NCBI RefSeq assembly: GCF_000003605.2
Contig: NW_003135337.1
Location: 31,210 to 54,561, forward strand
Direction of reading: 5' to 3'
DNA from: Saccoglossus kowalevskii
Taxonomy: Eukaryota; Hemichordata; Enteropneusta; Harrimaniidae
DNA length: 23,352 nucleotides
Positions 11,301 to 19,550 of the stretch are shown here, piece after piece. The notes below the pieces were generated by a model. The model was not told where the DNA came from. It ran no database searches and saw only the letters and a list, made by a program, of their open reading frames with translations. Within the stretch, counting starts at the first letter, position 1. Every line of letters begins with the position of its first letter. The position numbers and the translations under genes were made by a program.

Positions 11301-14300
11301 TATCATCCACAAGTTACCTTAATCCTAGTCGACTTAGTTGCCTAAGGTTACCAAGGGAATCCGGTAAATCTAATAATTCATTGTGTTGTAAATCTAAAGA
11401 GGATAACTGCTCACAATTACCAATCTCTACAGAATAAAACAAAAAACTTGATTCCTAATACGGTAATACTAGGAAATAAGAATCCTAATAGGGTAATACT
11501 TGGAAGCATGATTCCTAATACGGTAATACTGGGAACTAAGAATCCTAACAAGTTAGGATAAATAGGAAATAAGAATCCTAATAAGGTAATACTTGGAAGC
11601 ATGATTCCTAATACGGTAATACTAGGAAATAAGAATCCTAATAAGGTAATACTTGGAAGCATGATTCCTAATACAGTAATACTAGGAACTAAGAATCCTA
11701 ATAAGGTAATACTAGAGACTAAGAATCCTACTTGGAAGCATGATTCCTAATACGGTAATACTAGGAACTACATTGTGTAAGAATCCTAATAAGGTAATAC
11801 TGGGGACTAAGAATCCTAATAAGGTAATACTAGGAACTAAGAATCCTAATAAGGTAATACTGGGGACTAAGAATCCTAAGAGGGTATAACTTGGAACTAG
11901 GGTACTCATGATAGTACAACTCACCTGACGGAAGATGTTCCAAGTGATTATGTGACACATCAAAGGTAATAAGATGGGTTAAGTTACCAATGCCTTGAGG
12001 TAATTTTCGGATTTTGTTCTCTCGTAAACTTAACATAGTTAAATTCTGTAAATGAAAGCAATCGGTCATTAGTAGCTGCTTGGCCTCACTTTGCTATCTG
12101 TATATTAATATGGCATTTCATATTCTCCTATCTGAACATGAAGGAATTACCATTGCATATCTAAATACATGTAGAAAGAGGACATAAACGCGGTTTTATT
12201 CTTTTATATATTTTGAGTATATAATTAACCTAAATTACATGTTTAAAAGGTGACATTCGTCGTTAAGCATGTGCAAGATATATAGGACACATATAAACAA
12301 AGATGGTGACTTTTAGCTGTTGTGCAGATCAACGAGTACAAACTGAGACGTTACCAAGCTTTAAGTTGGTATTTTTTGGCTGATTGAAAGGCATCGAAGG
12401 AGTCACTGGCGGTAATTAGTGAAATCACGCCCAGGTCAAACCTCATACCTGTGATTTCCGTTAGAAGAGCGCATTGGATTGTGAGAAAATCAATGTTTAT
12501 CAACAAAAATAATGCACATGTGCAGTATGACGACCACCACCCTTTAACCTAATTGAAAAATGTCTATACTTTTAAGTGAAATAAAGTTCTTATCTATCTT
12601 GATTGTTAGCATGGTGTCAATTCAATCTTTTGAGCTCATTTTATCGAACATCATACATACTGTGTACGTAAACTGTGATTCATTGTCAGTTTTCAGCCGA
12701 AATTGGGGTCAAAAATAAGACCTGGATGCTAGAGTGGGGGTGAAGGGGTGGCAGGGATATCTACTAACCGTAAGATTCGAAAGTTCTTCGTCTACATCTG
12801 ATATTCTATTAAATCTCAGGAATAAAGTGGTAAGTGACGTCAGTCTGTAAACAACTTCAGGAATCTGAAATTAACCAACAAAGAAGTATTACATGTTTTT
12901 TTTTGATGAACTTCGTTAAATTGAGAATACCCGGTACACCTAAAACTGGATGAGCACAAGAGACCGCTATTAGATGTGGGTATATATATATATCCATGTG
13001 AGAGAGATTATAAAACACACATAATTGATACAGATGACCCCACCCACCTCTTTCAGCTTGTTGTGCCTTAAGTCAAGTACTTTGATGACCTTTAACCTTT
13101 CAAGTGACACAGGTAACGACGTTAAAGAATTCTCACTCAGTGCTAACTTCTGCAGGTTACTAAGGTAACCAATTTCATTTGGTAAATACTGTAGTCTGTT
13201 TCCATAGAGATAGAGTTCAACTAACTGAGTCAACTGCAAAATAAAAAAAAACATAGTTGAACTCTGGTGACCTTACCCTTTGTTATACAGTAAAACCTGT
13301 CAAAACCGACCCTGAATAAACCGACTTACTGTCAGAACCGACCGATTTATGTAGCCCCGAAATTTCTCCATAGATGTCTATGTTAAAACAACCTGTGAAA
13401 TCCGACCACTGTCTACTCCGAACACCGAACGCATTGATCGGTCCCAAGTCCAATATTCACACTGAATACATTGACCATCCGACAAGTTGCACAACATCCA
13501 CTGTCTAGTAATCCGGTCTGCCCGACCTAAAAAGTTTGCATTGTGTTAAATTCACCATGAACGTCACAGAAACAAAACCAAATCTCACACATGAAGAAAC
13601 GTTCTGAGTAAAACAATGGCAACTGATTAAGTTTTTCACACCACACGCCGATGCATCGCATGGTGTCTGGACAGTATAATAACCCTAGATATAATCAAAT
13701 GATCGGGGTCATCACTTTCAGTTGCAGTGAAACGTACTACATTACCTCTTCAACAAGCGAAAGACATTGTGTTTTCTTCTTTTCATAACCATTCTGATTG
13801 AAATTGATGATGACGAAGAAGCAGCAGCCGACAACAAAGAAGTTGGAAACCTTATTTAGCAAGTTGCAGACTCGCAAACACAGTGTAGCATTGATGAATA
13901 CTTTCACTTTGATGAACGTATACCGACTGAAGCAACGTATGACGCAGAGAGGAAGCAACAGATTGTTGAGAATTTTATTGCAGACAAAGAAAACCAGGAA
14001 TCGAGACAACGATCATTGACTTAACAGCAAAATCGACTGTCTGCATAAATTATGATAATTACATGTAGCTCAAGTGAACTTATGTTGTGATGTCATTCAA
14101 TATGGACGCATTCAGTTAAGATACCCGGTATGTTCGAACAGACATTTTAATGTTTATTGATTTCATGTACATACCACAATATTCTTGTCTGTTTGGTGAA
14201 TTATTTTATTGAAACAATACAATAAATGTAAATATAATCACAGGAGGCAAACTCTTGTGTCTTTCATTTGTCCCGTGTTTACAGTACATGTAGTTACACG

Positions 14301-17299
14301 AAGTTACGCCCACCCAGTCATGGTCGGTTTTGACAGGTTTTACTGTATAATATTATTCCCTTTATCATAGTTTGTTTCAATATGAATATGCATTGTCATA
14401 ATTAATTTTGAATACAAACAAGTTTTGAGGTTGAAACAACAGTGGGAAAGCAGTTTACCAAATGTCCTTGACAGATGTAAATATCTTATAAAAACATTGG
14501 TGCCTAATTTGTTTAATTATTCTAAGGGACATAATTTCCAGCTTTATTCAAAATAATTCAGAAATTTTAGTATAAAAACAAATGCCTCATCTCAGAAAAA
14601 AAGTGCTGCATTTAGACATGAATAGATTCATAAAACATGCAAGATAACAAAAAATCTTAGCTGGCTTTTGTCCAAGTATTTTATACAGGTGTCTGTCAAA
14701 AATTAATGATTCACTGAGACAAATATGAACTGCCTTATTATATTCATTGTGTGACTACTGTATTATTTGAAAAGAAAAAAAACGCCCTTTATGAATAGCT
14801 ATCATGATGCAAGCTCTGTTTTGTATGCAAATCGACTCAAATAGTTAGTTGGTGTCCAGTGGAGAGAGATCTCAACAGTACTGTTGTTTCCTGAGAATCT
14901 ACATCTTCAAACACTGCAATCTTTGTTTTAAAGTGCGTTTTTAAATTAGTATTATAAAAGCTCTATCATTCTGTTCTTTTTTATGTACTGGTATTGTTTT
15001 TGATTTGATAACTTTGGACTAAATAGATTTTCTATTAGCTTCAGATCTTGATCAAAGTTTGGCACCCAATTCATAGGAATGCTTATATTGATTTTCTGAC
15101 ATCTTGTTTTCTGTAAAGATTTTATTGGTAGGTTTACAAATGTGTATCGGACTGTGCAAAAACTTTTGAAACCCAGTCTAGTATTCTCATGGCATTTGGG
15201 AGATACATTACCAACCATAATATTACAAGATATTGTAATTGATTTGCTTCATTGAACGCATACAACAATGCATATTTCCACTGAGATCAGTGACCTTTGA
15301 ATGTGTATCACCAGTGATCAGTCAAGTAGAAACAGTCAAAATATTTTATCAGATTTTCTCCATTTTTGCATGATATTTTCATACAGGACATCTGTTGTTC
15401 AAACTCAGGGAAGACTTTATACTGATGAATAAGGTGACCAAAATTTGAAAAAGTTTGGAATAGAATTAGTAAAGTTATTATGCACACAATAACAATTATT
15501 AACGATGATGACACCAACGCCGACCAGAAATTTTTCCCTTAATATACCTTTGTCTTCCATCTTTGATGTTACAGGCTAGGTAAAAATTGGAGTATTATTT
15601 GACCACAAAGAAATATTTAATTTCTGTAGACATCAAAACACATAATATATTTCAGAAGATATGATGGATAGCAGCATTAAAATCTCGCCTGCTGAATGCC
15701 TCCATGAATAATATTATAAATAAGCTTTACTATGCTAAAAACTAAAGAAGAAATGTCAAATTTTTTGAGGATGTAATAAAGCAATTCTATTCTATTCTTT
15801 TCTATAATGACAGGCAATGTCTTAATTCTACCATAGAGGGATTCACACGGCAAGTAGTTAAATTAAATATTGATAAAATACATGATACTTACATCCTTGA
15901 TCGAACTTGGCAATACTGAAATCTGTTGAATCACAGAAAAAGTAAAGTTTACAGAAAATAGAGTGCAGTAATTTTACTTCCACGATGACCATAAAGTAGT
16001 TTCCATGAACTGAAAATGACGAGTCACCCCCCCTCACAGTGTCATGTTTAAAAGCCAGCGATAGAATATACCTAACAAAATAAATATCTTGTATAATGAT
16101 AGCAGCCATTTTGAACAAATGAAAGGCAGTAAAAAGGCAGCCATATCATGACATCACAAATACACTCAGATTTTCCATTGCTGCTCCCCTAGCAGTGACT
16201 AATTTACTCAGAATTGACATTATTTTAACAAGATTCACATATTGTGAAAACAGGTATACACAATAAATCGTTCAATTTTCACTGTTAGGATTTACATGAT
16301 TACAAAACTTTGCCAAATTTGATACAACTTCTCATCTTCGGAACCTCAGACTCCTGGATACCTGAATCATTCTATATTTTTTCTAAGTCACAATAGAGTG
16401 TTTTTATATTCTCTCACATATAATACAGATGTACCCGTAATACTTACACAGGATTTACTCAGATCTAGTCTACTTTCTCCTTGATCTTTACATTTGATGA
16501 ATTCTTTTACAACATCCTTCAAATTAGGACAAAATAAAAATATAATTGTACATGTAATATACAATCAACACAAAAAAGCCATTCACTTACTTTTTTATAA
16601 ATATTTATAAATTTTATTGGCCAAATGTGTAACACTGGAACATTTTCAAACGATGTCATTATGCACTGAGCTCAATGATTGGCTGGTTAGATTTAACTTC
16701 CATGGCAATTTATGAATACGGGTTTGTTTGTGTCGACAGTGATACATTATAGAGTAGAGTTACTTGATATGCAATAAAACTATTTGTCATTATCGTCGTT
16801 GGCTGTACAGTGATAAAAATACCCACAATGCACCAGGCTTCCCTAGTTTAGTCATTAGACTTAAATGTTTGCAACCACATCGCCTGTGTACTTTCTAAAA
16901 AACAGAATAGCTAATTTGCATGACAATAGATTTTTGTACTAAATCAAACAATGTTTTGTTTGAGATAATCAGATTGTTGGTAATCCCGATAATAGTGCAG
17001 GTAATTATGCAAATAGTGTTGCAGATAGTATCGTGCATGAATTTCAAAATGCTTTCGATTGCAATCAGTATAAACCATCAACATACGTCAATCCAGTACA
17101 GACTAATAGCTGCATCCAATCTTAACAGTATAAAGGTTCATATATTTGCACATACCAAGTCAGCTTGGACTGATTTCTTCTTCTTAACTGTTGGCTTGGC
17201 ATTAACATTGCCATGCTCTTTAACAGTGACTTGTTTTTTACCGATGATAGGTTTTTCTTGATCCATATACCCACCACTTGCCTCTCCAGGTCCACTCAT
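5282..17299 (-). CDS. SHOC2: SHOC2 / SUR-8 leucine-rich-repeat scaffold, complete, 15 coding exons, 544 residues
   Basis: SHOC2 is a cytosolic LRR scaffold. In characterised animals it forms a complex with MRAS-GTP and the PP1 catalytic subunit that removes the inhibitory 14-3-3 phosphoserine of RAF kinases, feeding ERK signalling. Exons in order: 17299-17156, 16516-16448, 15922-15893, 13233-13048, 12864-12769, 12045-11925, 11426-11318, 10950-10857, 10554-10450, 7569-7455, 6955-6831, 6586-6499, 6311-6242, 6107-5870, 5326-5282. All introns are GT-AG and the spliced length is 1635 nt including TAA. About 20 LRRs run from residue 62. Diagnostic stretches are [37 protein letters not shown] and the C-terminal K-M-H-G-P-Y-R-S-M. 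Human SHOC2 is 582 residues; the difference lies mainly in the disordered N-terminus. The start is fixed by an in-frame upstream TAA (17311-17309). Asp135 aligns with human Asp175; Val133 replaces human Met173. Confidence 0.96.
5458..5629 (+). mobile_element. Diverged MITE copy in SHOC2 intron 14 (same family as 18542-18721)
   Basis: Left end TGTAAAATTTGTATTAGAAG and right end GGCTTCTAATACAG. It shares blocks with the copy at 18542-18721 in the same order, including GCATCTACACATATGA, AATGGT and GGTTCTCAAT/GATTCTCAAT. Overall similarity is roughly three quarters by eye. The right inverted terminus is degraded. No coding capacity. Confidence 0.7.
5654..5863 (-). repeat. 15-bp minisatellite, 14 units, in SHOC2 intron 14
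   Basis: Fourteen head-to-tail units, each GATATTGAC plus either CTTGGT or TCTAGT on the minus strand. The two unit types (A = D-I-D-S-S and B = D-I-D-L-G in the SHOC2 frame) are interspersed. The array begins immediately after GTTGGT at the exon 14 donor, and its unit length keeps the upstream SHOC2 frame open. Confidence 0.95.
5870..6107 (-). CDS. SHOC2: SHOC2 coding exon 14 (residues 451-530)
   Basis: Encodes [28 protein letters not shown] and ends G-G-P-S-L-V-I-Q. The acceptor is GGACAG and the donor CAG/GTTGGT. The exon is 238 nt and ends in phase 0. The donor lies 6 nt from the 15-bp minisatellite, and the reading frame stays open 95 codons into the intron. Confidence 0.95.
6242..6311 (-). 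CDS. SHOC2: SHOC2 coding exon 13 (residues 428-450 plus 2 nt)
   Basis: Encodes [16 protein letters not shown] and S-T-L-P-R-N-I. The acceptor is TTTTTACAG and the donor GTGAGT. At 70 nt it is too short for ordinary ORF listings and was found by filling the gap in the LRR register. The asparagine-ladder position carries Q-S-N-Q in place of the vertebrate T-N-N-Q. Confidence 0.92.
6499..6586 (-). CDS. SHOC2: SHOC2 coding exon 12 (residues 399-427 plus 1 nt)
   Basis: Encodes K-L-P-R-G-I-G-N-L and [15 protein letters not shown]. The acceptor is TTTGTAG and the donor GTAAAT, one of the weaker donors in the gene. The exon is 88 nt and ends in phase 1. Confidence 0.94.
6831..6955 (-). CDS. SHOC2: SHOC2 coding exon 11 (residues 357-398)
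   Basis: Completes an Asp codon, then encodes [12 protein letters not shown] and [10 protein letters not shown]. The acceptor is TGTGTAG and the donor AAG/GTGAGT. The exon is 125 nt and ends in phase 0. Confidence 0.95.
7073..7132 (-). pseudogene. SHOC2: Partial duplicate of SHOC2 exon 6 inside intron 10
   Basis: Sixty bases are identical to 11923-11982, covering the last 58 nt of exon 6 and the donor GT. The copied codons read [18 protein letters not shown]. Beyond 7132 similarity drops abruptly, with a hint of diverged homology containing a one-base insertion. No good acceptor is visible upstream. The donor context changes from GTGAGT to GTTACT. It is most likely a nonfunctional exon fragment. 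Confidence 0.85.
7354..7406. repeat. Two 24-bp direct repeats (29-bp period) in intron 10
   Basis: AAACAAACTCTAGAAACACA plus AATT occurs at 7354-7377 and again at 7383-7406. This looks like a simple local duplication. Confidence 0.85.
7455..7569 (-). CDS. SHOC2: SHOC2 coding exon 10 (residues 319-356 plus 1 nt)
   Basis: Encodes [17 protein letters not shown] and [14 protein letters not shown]. The acceptor is ATTTTAG and the donor GTAAGT. The exon is 115 nt and ends in phase 1. Confidence 0.96.
7681..10385. repeat. 21-bp minisatellite of about 125 units filling SHOC2 intron 9
   Basis: The unit CAGGTGCACCAAGTCACAAT plus C (21 bp) repeats head to tail for 2.7 kb of the 2880-bp intron. Common variants replace AAGTCAC with ATTTCAC, CCAGG with TCAGG or CGAGG, and CACAAT with CACTAC. 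A few units are shortened (near 7790, 8030, 9085, 10060). Because 21 is a multiple of three and the unit lacks stops in some frames, long open frames run through it on both strands, including one of 923 codons on the plus strand. A 420-bp higher-order period is visible at 9144-9996. Confidence 0.98.
10450..10554 (-). CDS. SHOC2: SHOC2 coding exon 9 (residues 284-318)
   Basis: Encodes [13 protein letters not shown] and Y-P-I-G-G-P-T-Q-F, matching the family's Y-P-V-G-G-P-S-Q-F segment. The acceptor is TTTACAG and the donor GTAAGT. The exon is 105 nt and phase 0. The 21-bp minisatellite begins about 65 nt into the following intron. Confidence 0.95.
10857..10950 (-). CDS. SHOC2: SHOC2 coding exon 8 (residues 252-283)
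   Basis: Completes the split Arg codon, then encodes [11 protein letters not shown] and [10 protein letters not shown]. The acceptor is TTTTTTCAG and the donor GTAAGT. The exon is 94 nt and ends in phase 0. Confidence 0.95.
10989..11195. mobile_element. TA-flanked MITE in SHOC2 intron 7
   Basis: The ends are imperfect inverted repeats of about 29 bp: CTGTAAAGGGGTTAATTATT-AACTGGGTT on the left, and on the right the reverse complement of CTGTAAAATGACTAATTTTC-ACTGGGTT. TA flanks both ends (10987-10988 and 11196-11197), as expected of Tc1/mariner-type insertion. The 207-bp interior repeats an AAATTTAAACCCAGTGAA-like motif in both orientations and has no coding capacity. Confidence 0.7.
11318..11426 (-). 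CDS. SHOC2: SHOC2 coding exon 7 (residues 216-251 plus 2 nt)
   Basis: Encodes [21 protein letters not shown] and S-R-L-G-L. The first codon is split with exon 6. The acceptor is CTGTAG and the donor GTAACT. The exon is 109 nt and ends in phase 2. Confidence 0.95.
11450..11900. repeat. 30-bp minisatellite, about 15 units, filling SHOC2 intron 6
   Basis: Units begin GATTCCTAATACGGTAATAC or GAATCCTAATAAGGTAATAC and end with variants of TAGGAACTAA or TTGGAAGCAT. The two types partly alternate, giving a 60-bp higher-order period in the first half. One unit is shortened near 11722 and one expanded near 11770. The array occupies about 90% of the 498-bp intron, starting 24 bases from the exon 7 boundary and ending 25 bases from that of exon 6. 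Confidence 0.95.
11925..12045 (-). CDS. SHOC2: SHOC2 coding exon 6 (residues 176-215 plus 1 nt)
   Basis: Encodes [16 protein letters not shown], then [13 protein letters not shown]. The acceptor is TTTACAG and the donor CAG/GTGAGT. The exon is 121 nt and ends in phase 1. Its last 58 nt are duplicated in intron 10. Confidence 0.96.
12560..12600 (+). mobile_element. Possible retroelement 3' tail in intron 5
   Basis: AAATAAAGTTCTTATCTATC resembles the 3' termini of many invertebrate non-LTR elements or SINEs, which end in AATAAA followed by a short TCTATC-type repeat. No body of the element was recognised upstream, so this is weak. Confidence 0.25.
12769..12864 (-). CDS. SHOC2: SHOC2 coding exon 5 (residues 144-175)
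   Basis: Encodes [20 protein letters not shown] and continues to S-N-L-T. The acceptor is TTTCAG and the donor GTTAGT. The exon is 96 nt and phase 0. Confidence 0.95.
13048..13233 (-). CDS. SHOC2: SHOC2 coding exon 4 (residues 82-143)
   Basis: Encodes [10 protein letters not shown] through L-R-H-N-K-L-K-E, the most conserved SHOC2 block here. The acceptor is TTTTGCAG and the donor GTGGGT. The exon is 186 nt and phase 0. It contains the V-L-D-L motif whose Asp (135) aligns with human Asp175, known to be needed for complex formation. Confidence 0.97.
13288..14345 (+). mobile_element. Internally deleted pogo/Tigger-like DNA transposon with perfect 24-bp TIRs in intron 3
   Basis: CAGTAAAACCTGTCAAAACC plus GACC at 13288-13311 is the exact reverse complement of 14322-14345. 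TA flanks both ends (13286-13287, 14346-14347). Ends beginning CAG with TA target duplications are typical of the pogo/Tigger branch of Tc1/mariner. At 1058 bp it is too short for a full transposase gene, and only a C-terminal-like fragment remains (13806-14024). Perfect ends suggest recent mobilisation in trans. Confidence 0.85.
13806..14024 (+). pseudogene. Remnant of the transposase C-terminus inside the pogo/Tigger-like element
   Basis: This frame reads [12 protein letters not shown], then a TAG at 13857-13859, then [16 protein letters not shown] and ends Q-R-S-L-T before TAA. An acidic tail with an x-x-D-x-D-x-x-I/V-P-T motif is characteristic of Tigger/jerky-type transposase C-termini. 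The DDE catalytic core and the HTH DNA-binding region are absent. The overlapping 73-codon frame at 13798-14019 is out of register with this and looks incidental. Confidence 0.45.
14346..15770. other. Remainder of SHOC2 intron 3, no recognised gene
   Basis: AT-rich intronic DNA. Minus-strand open frames at 14952-15218 and 15308-15517 have no family motif and no splice-supported link to SHOC2. Unclassified repeats may be present. Confidence 0.5.
15771..15812 (+). mobile_element. Possible LINE/SINE 3' tail in intron 3
   Basis: GATGTAATAAAGCAATTCTA is followed by TTCTATTC-type repeats. An AATAAA-like signal followed by (TTCTA)n is the usual 3' end of CR1/L2/RTE-type elements. The body could not be delimited. 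Confidence 0.35.
15893..15922 (-). CDS. SHOC2: SHOC2 coding exon 3, a 30-nt microexon (residues 72-81)
   Basis: Encodes [10 protein letters not shown], which exactly fills the gap between exons 2 and 4 (vertebrate I-H-I-L-P-S-S-I-K-E). The acceptor is TTCAACAG and the donor GTAAGT. It is phase 0 at both ends, so skipping would delete 10 residues in frame and break the first LRR. Confidence 0.93.
16448..16516 (-). CDS. SHOC2: SHOC2 coding exon 2 (residues 49-71)
   Basis: Encodes [10 protein letters not shown] and R-L-D-L-S-K, matching the pre-LRR helix and the first beta strand of SHOC2. The acceptor is TTTGAAG and the donor is GTAAGT. The exon is 69 nt and phase 0 at both ends. Confidence 0.92.
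17156..17299 (-). CDS. SHOC2: SHOC2 coding exon 1 (residues 1-48)
   Basis: Starts ATG-AGT and encodes the low-complexity, lysine-rich N-terminus, ending [10 protein letters not shown] before the donor GTATGT. It is phase 0 at its end. Residues 21-26 (K-K-Q-V-T-V) align by spacing with the PP1-binding RVxF-like segment of vertebrate SHOC2. An acceptor TTTAG ends at 17348, so the mRNA exon runs 17347-17156. Confidence 0.85.
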
Positions 17300-17342
17300 A
17301 GCGACTGGTTAAATGCTGCACCACATGCTTTTCACTGAGCAT
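17238..17342 (-). promoter_or_regulatory. Overlapping upstream ORF (34 codons) across the SHOC2 start codon
   Basis: In the leader part of the start-codon exon, the first ATG (17342) opens a frame not shared with SHOC2. It runs past the SHOC2 ATG at 17299 and stops at TAA 17240-17238. A second ATG (17326), in the SHOC2 frame, stops after five codons (TAA 17311-17309), so the main protein cannot start earlier in this exon. Such overlapping upstream frames generally lower translation of the main frame. Confidence 0.55.
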
Positions 17343-17347
17343 AAAAC
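17300..17347 (-). other. SHOC2: 5' UTR part of the SHOC2 start-codon exon, with upstream splice acceptor
   Basis: On the minus strand a T13 tract followed by CGTTTAG ends at 17348. This is a good acceptor, so the leader is probably spliced to one or more noncoding exons further right. Confidence 0.6.
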
Positions 17348-17559
17348 CTAAACGAAAAAAAAAAAAATGTTTCACCATTGCTGCAAACATTTGTAATATT
17401 TACACGATGTTTCATTCCTGCAACTTTTATGTGTTTTGTGTCCCGTGTTTTATGTAAATTGCCATGTGATACACCATTTCTGATTGGTCGAATGTTTAGT
17501 CAACCAAGTAAATTTATGATCAAAAGCTGATGGCAGATGATAATAATAACCCCTAGCAT

Positions 17560-17715
17560 CACACCTAGACATTAGTGAAGTTACTGAACACTGGATAGAT
17601 TTTAGGCATAAGTGAAGTGAGGTACAACTGCATTAGGCATTAGAGGAGGTGTCTAGGCATTAGAGGAGTTGTGTATAACTCCATAAATTTTAGGTGTTAG
17701 TGAAGTGAGGTTATT
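17560..17715. repeat. Degenerate tandem repeat
   Basis: Motifs such as TAGGCATTAG, TTAGTGAAGTGAGGT and TAGAGGAGTTG recur irregularly at about 20-40 bp spacing. It looks like an old, decayed minisatellite upstream of SHOC2. Confidence 0.5.
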
Positions 17716-18541
17716 TAGTAAAACAATAAATAAATTCTAGGCCACTGTTTTAGTTGATCTGTACAAATGATAGAAAGTATTTTTTGCATGTTCTATATTC
17801 TGTGCAAGCGTTCTTTGCAATACACAGAGTCAACAGAGTTCATATATGTATTGAAACATAGTACATAGAGAAATACAGAAAGCATTACACATGTATGTAC
17901 CAGCCCCTCTGCAACTATCACAAAATATACTAGTATACCTCCAAAAATTATCTATGCATGTATACCCATATTTAGTGTTCCATGTACATCAGTTTATATC
18001 TGAACACTCATAAACTCATCAATACTATACAACAAATGTGACCAATGACTGACTTGGTCTACAGGGACTTTGAAACTGACTGACTGTCTGAGCTGAGACC
18101 TTAGAAGTGGATGTACATGAATATAGGACCTAACTCCCACTCTTGACCCACTGATAAATCATGCATAAATGAAAAATATTTGCGATTCACCAACTCTGGA
18201 AGAAAATAAACCTCTATGAAAGAAAAACAAGTTACAAAGCCAAAAAACACTATTTTGTCAAAAGGTTGATGACCTAGGGGGCCTGCATGTTGCATAGTTG
18301 TTGGTCCTGCTCTGAATGTTGTTGGCCTAAAAGCAAATTTTATGAACATAAAATAAAAATGGAAAAATACACGCTGAGGTAATGTCCAAATTTGATGTTG
18401 ATCGACCCATAGAGAAATTTGTTGCCCTAAATTTTTGTCATACTGAACAGTTTTAGCTTTTATCATTTTATCAGTCACTGAATAACTAAAGAAGCAGGGC
18501 CAGCATTCTCTTAAACTTTTCAGCTCTACTATAAAGTACTA
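17716..18541. other. 5' flank without recognised gene
   Basis: No supported exon. A 125-codon minus-strand frame (18478-18101) lacks family motifs and flanking splice signals. Confidence 0.45.
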
Positions 18542-18721
18542 CTGTAAAATCTGTATAACAAGCTGCGGCTTCTATAAAAATGGTAGAATGCAACAGAGGA
18601 GATGCGGCTTCTATTAGAGCATCTACACATATGAAAAATGGTGAATTTTTGATTCTCAATCATTCAAAAATAATGGGTGCGACTTCTATTAGGGATGCGG
18701 CTTCTAATACAGATTTTACGG
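18542..18721. mobile_element. TA-flanked MITE, best-preserved copy of the family also in intron 14
   Basis: Left end CTGTAAAATCTGTAT and right end ATACAGATTTTACGG form a 15-bp inverted repeat with one mismatch, flanked by TA (18540-18541, 18722-18723). The 180-bp interior repeats TGCGGCTTCTATTAG-like motifs four times. No coding capacity; probably a Tc1/mariner-type MITE. Confidence 0.75.
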
Positions 18722-19550
18722 TAGGCCTCGGACAAGGATTCTGACTTAGTTTTGACCACTGCATGTCAGCTACAAGTGGTCGAGGCCCTATGGACCCTAT
18801 GATTGGCCATGGCGTTAAGAGATCTCCACTTTATCCAAGTTATTGCAGATAATTTTGAATGATTTGCAAAACCATCTCAGTCTATAACATATACCTGACT
18901 GAAGAGATACAGTTTATGATGGTTGCTATGGATAAGCTGACTTTCGTTGCATGAACGGCTGAAAAAACATATAGCTGTAAACCAATGATCAGAAAATCAG
19001 CACAAGGAATGCTAATGAATGACATCATTGTCCGCCAATCAATGATCAAACCGATGATTCCGGAAGTAAAGCTTTTTAATTCAAAGCATTTTAGCAAACA
19101 AAACATCAGCCTAGGAACGAAGGCTAACTAGAACAGGGAAATGTCAGTTACAAACAATTAATAAATTATTTATTCCTGTTGCACTATGAAAAAGAACGTC
19201 AAAACATTATAAAAGATAAAATTTACATAAACATAAATTCCAGCACTAAATTTGCATGGTTGTCTTATGAGTGTCATGTCATGACCTTAAAATGAACAAC
19301 AAACACTATAAATCTATTTATTGTCTGCAGGCTTCAGGTCATTTACTTACAACCCCGCAAAACACTTAAAGTGACCTAAGATTTAAATGAGAACCAGCTT
19401 CCCACATAAAAGCACGGACACATATCCCCACCGAGAATCAGACAACCAACGACAATAATAAATCTAGGTCAAATAAAACCCAGATCATGAAAATTTTAGC
19501 TTTTTCATAGAAATTATATTAACAGTGATTTCACTAAAACATAATAATAC

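Noticed and set aside
11417-11963. Open frames with L-G-F-L-V-P-S-I-T repeats
   Set aside because: Translation of the 30-bp minisatellite in intron 6, whose unit length is a multiple of three; not coding.
16920-17261. 113-codon plus-strand frame
   Set aside because: Largely antisense to SHOC2 coding exon 1; no family resemblance.
5282-17299. LRRC40 or another LRR-family protein as the identity of the main gene
   Set aside because: Exon-by-exon register, the S-I-E-N-C-P-L-S segment and the K-M-x-G-P-Y-R terminus are specific to SHOC2; LRRC40 differs at both termini.
18101-18478. 125-codon minus-strand frame upstream of SHOC2
   Set aside because: No recognisable motif, no good splice borders, and composition like the surrounding noncoding DNA.
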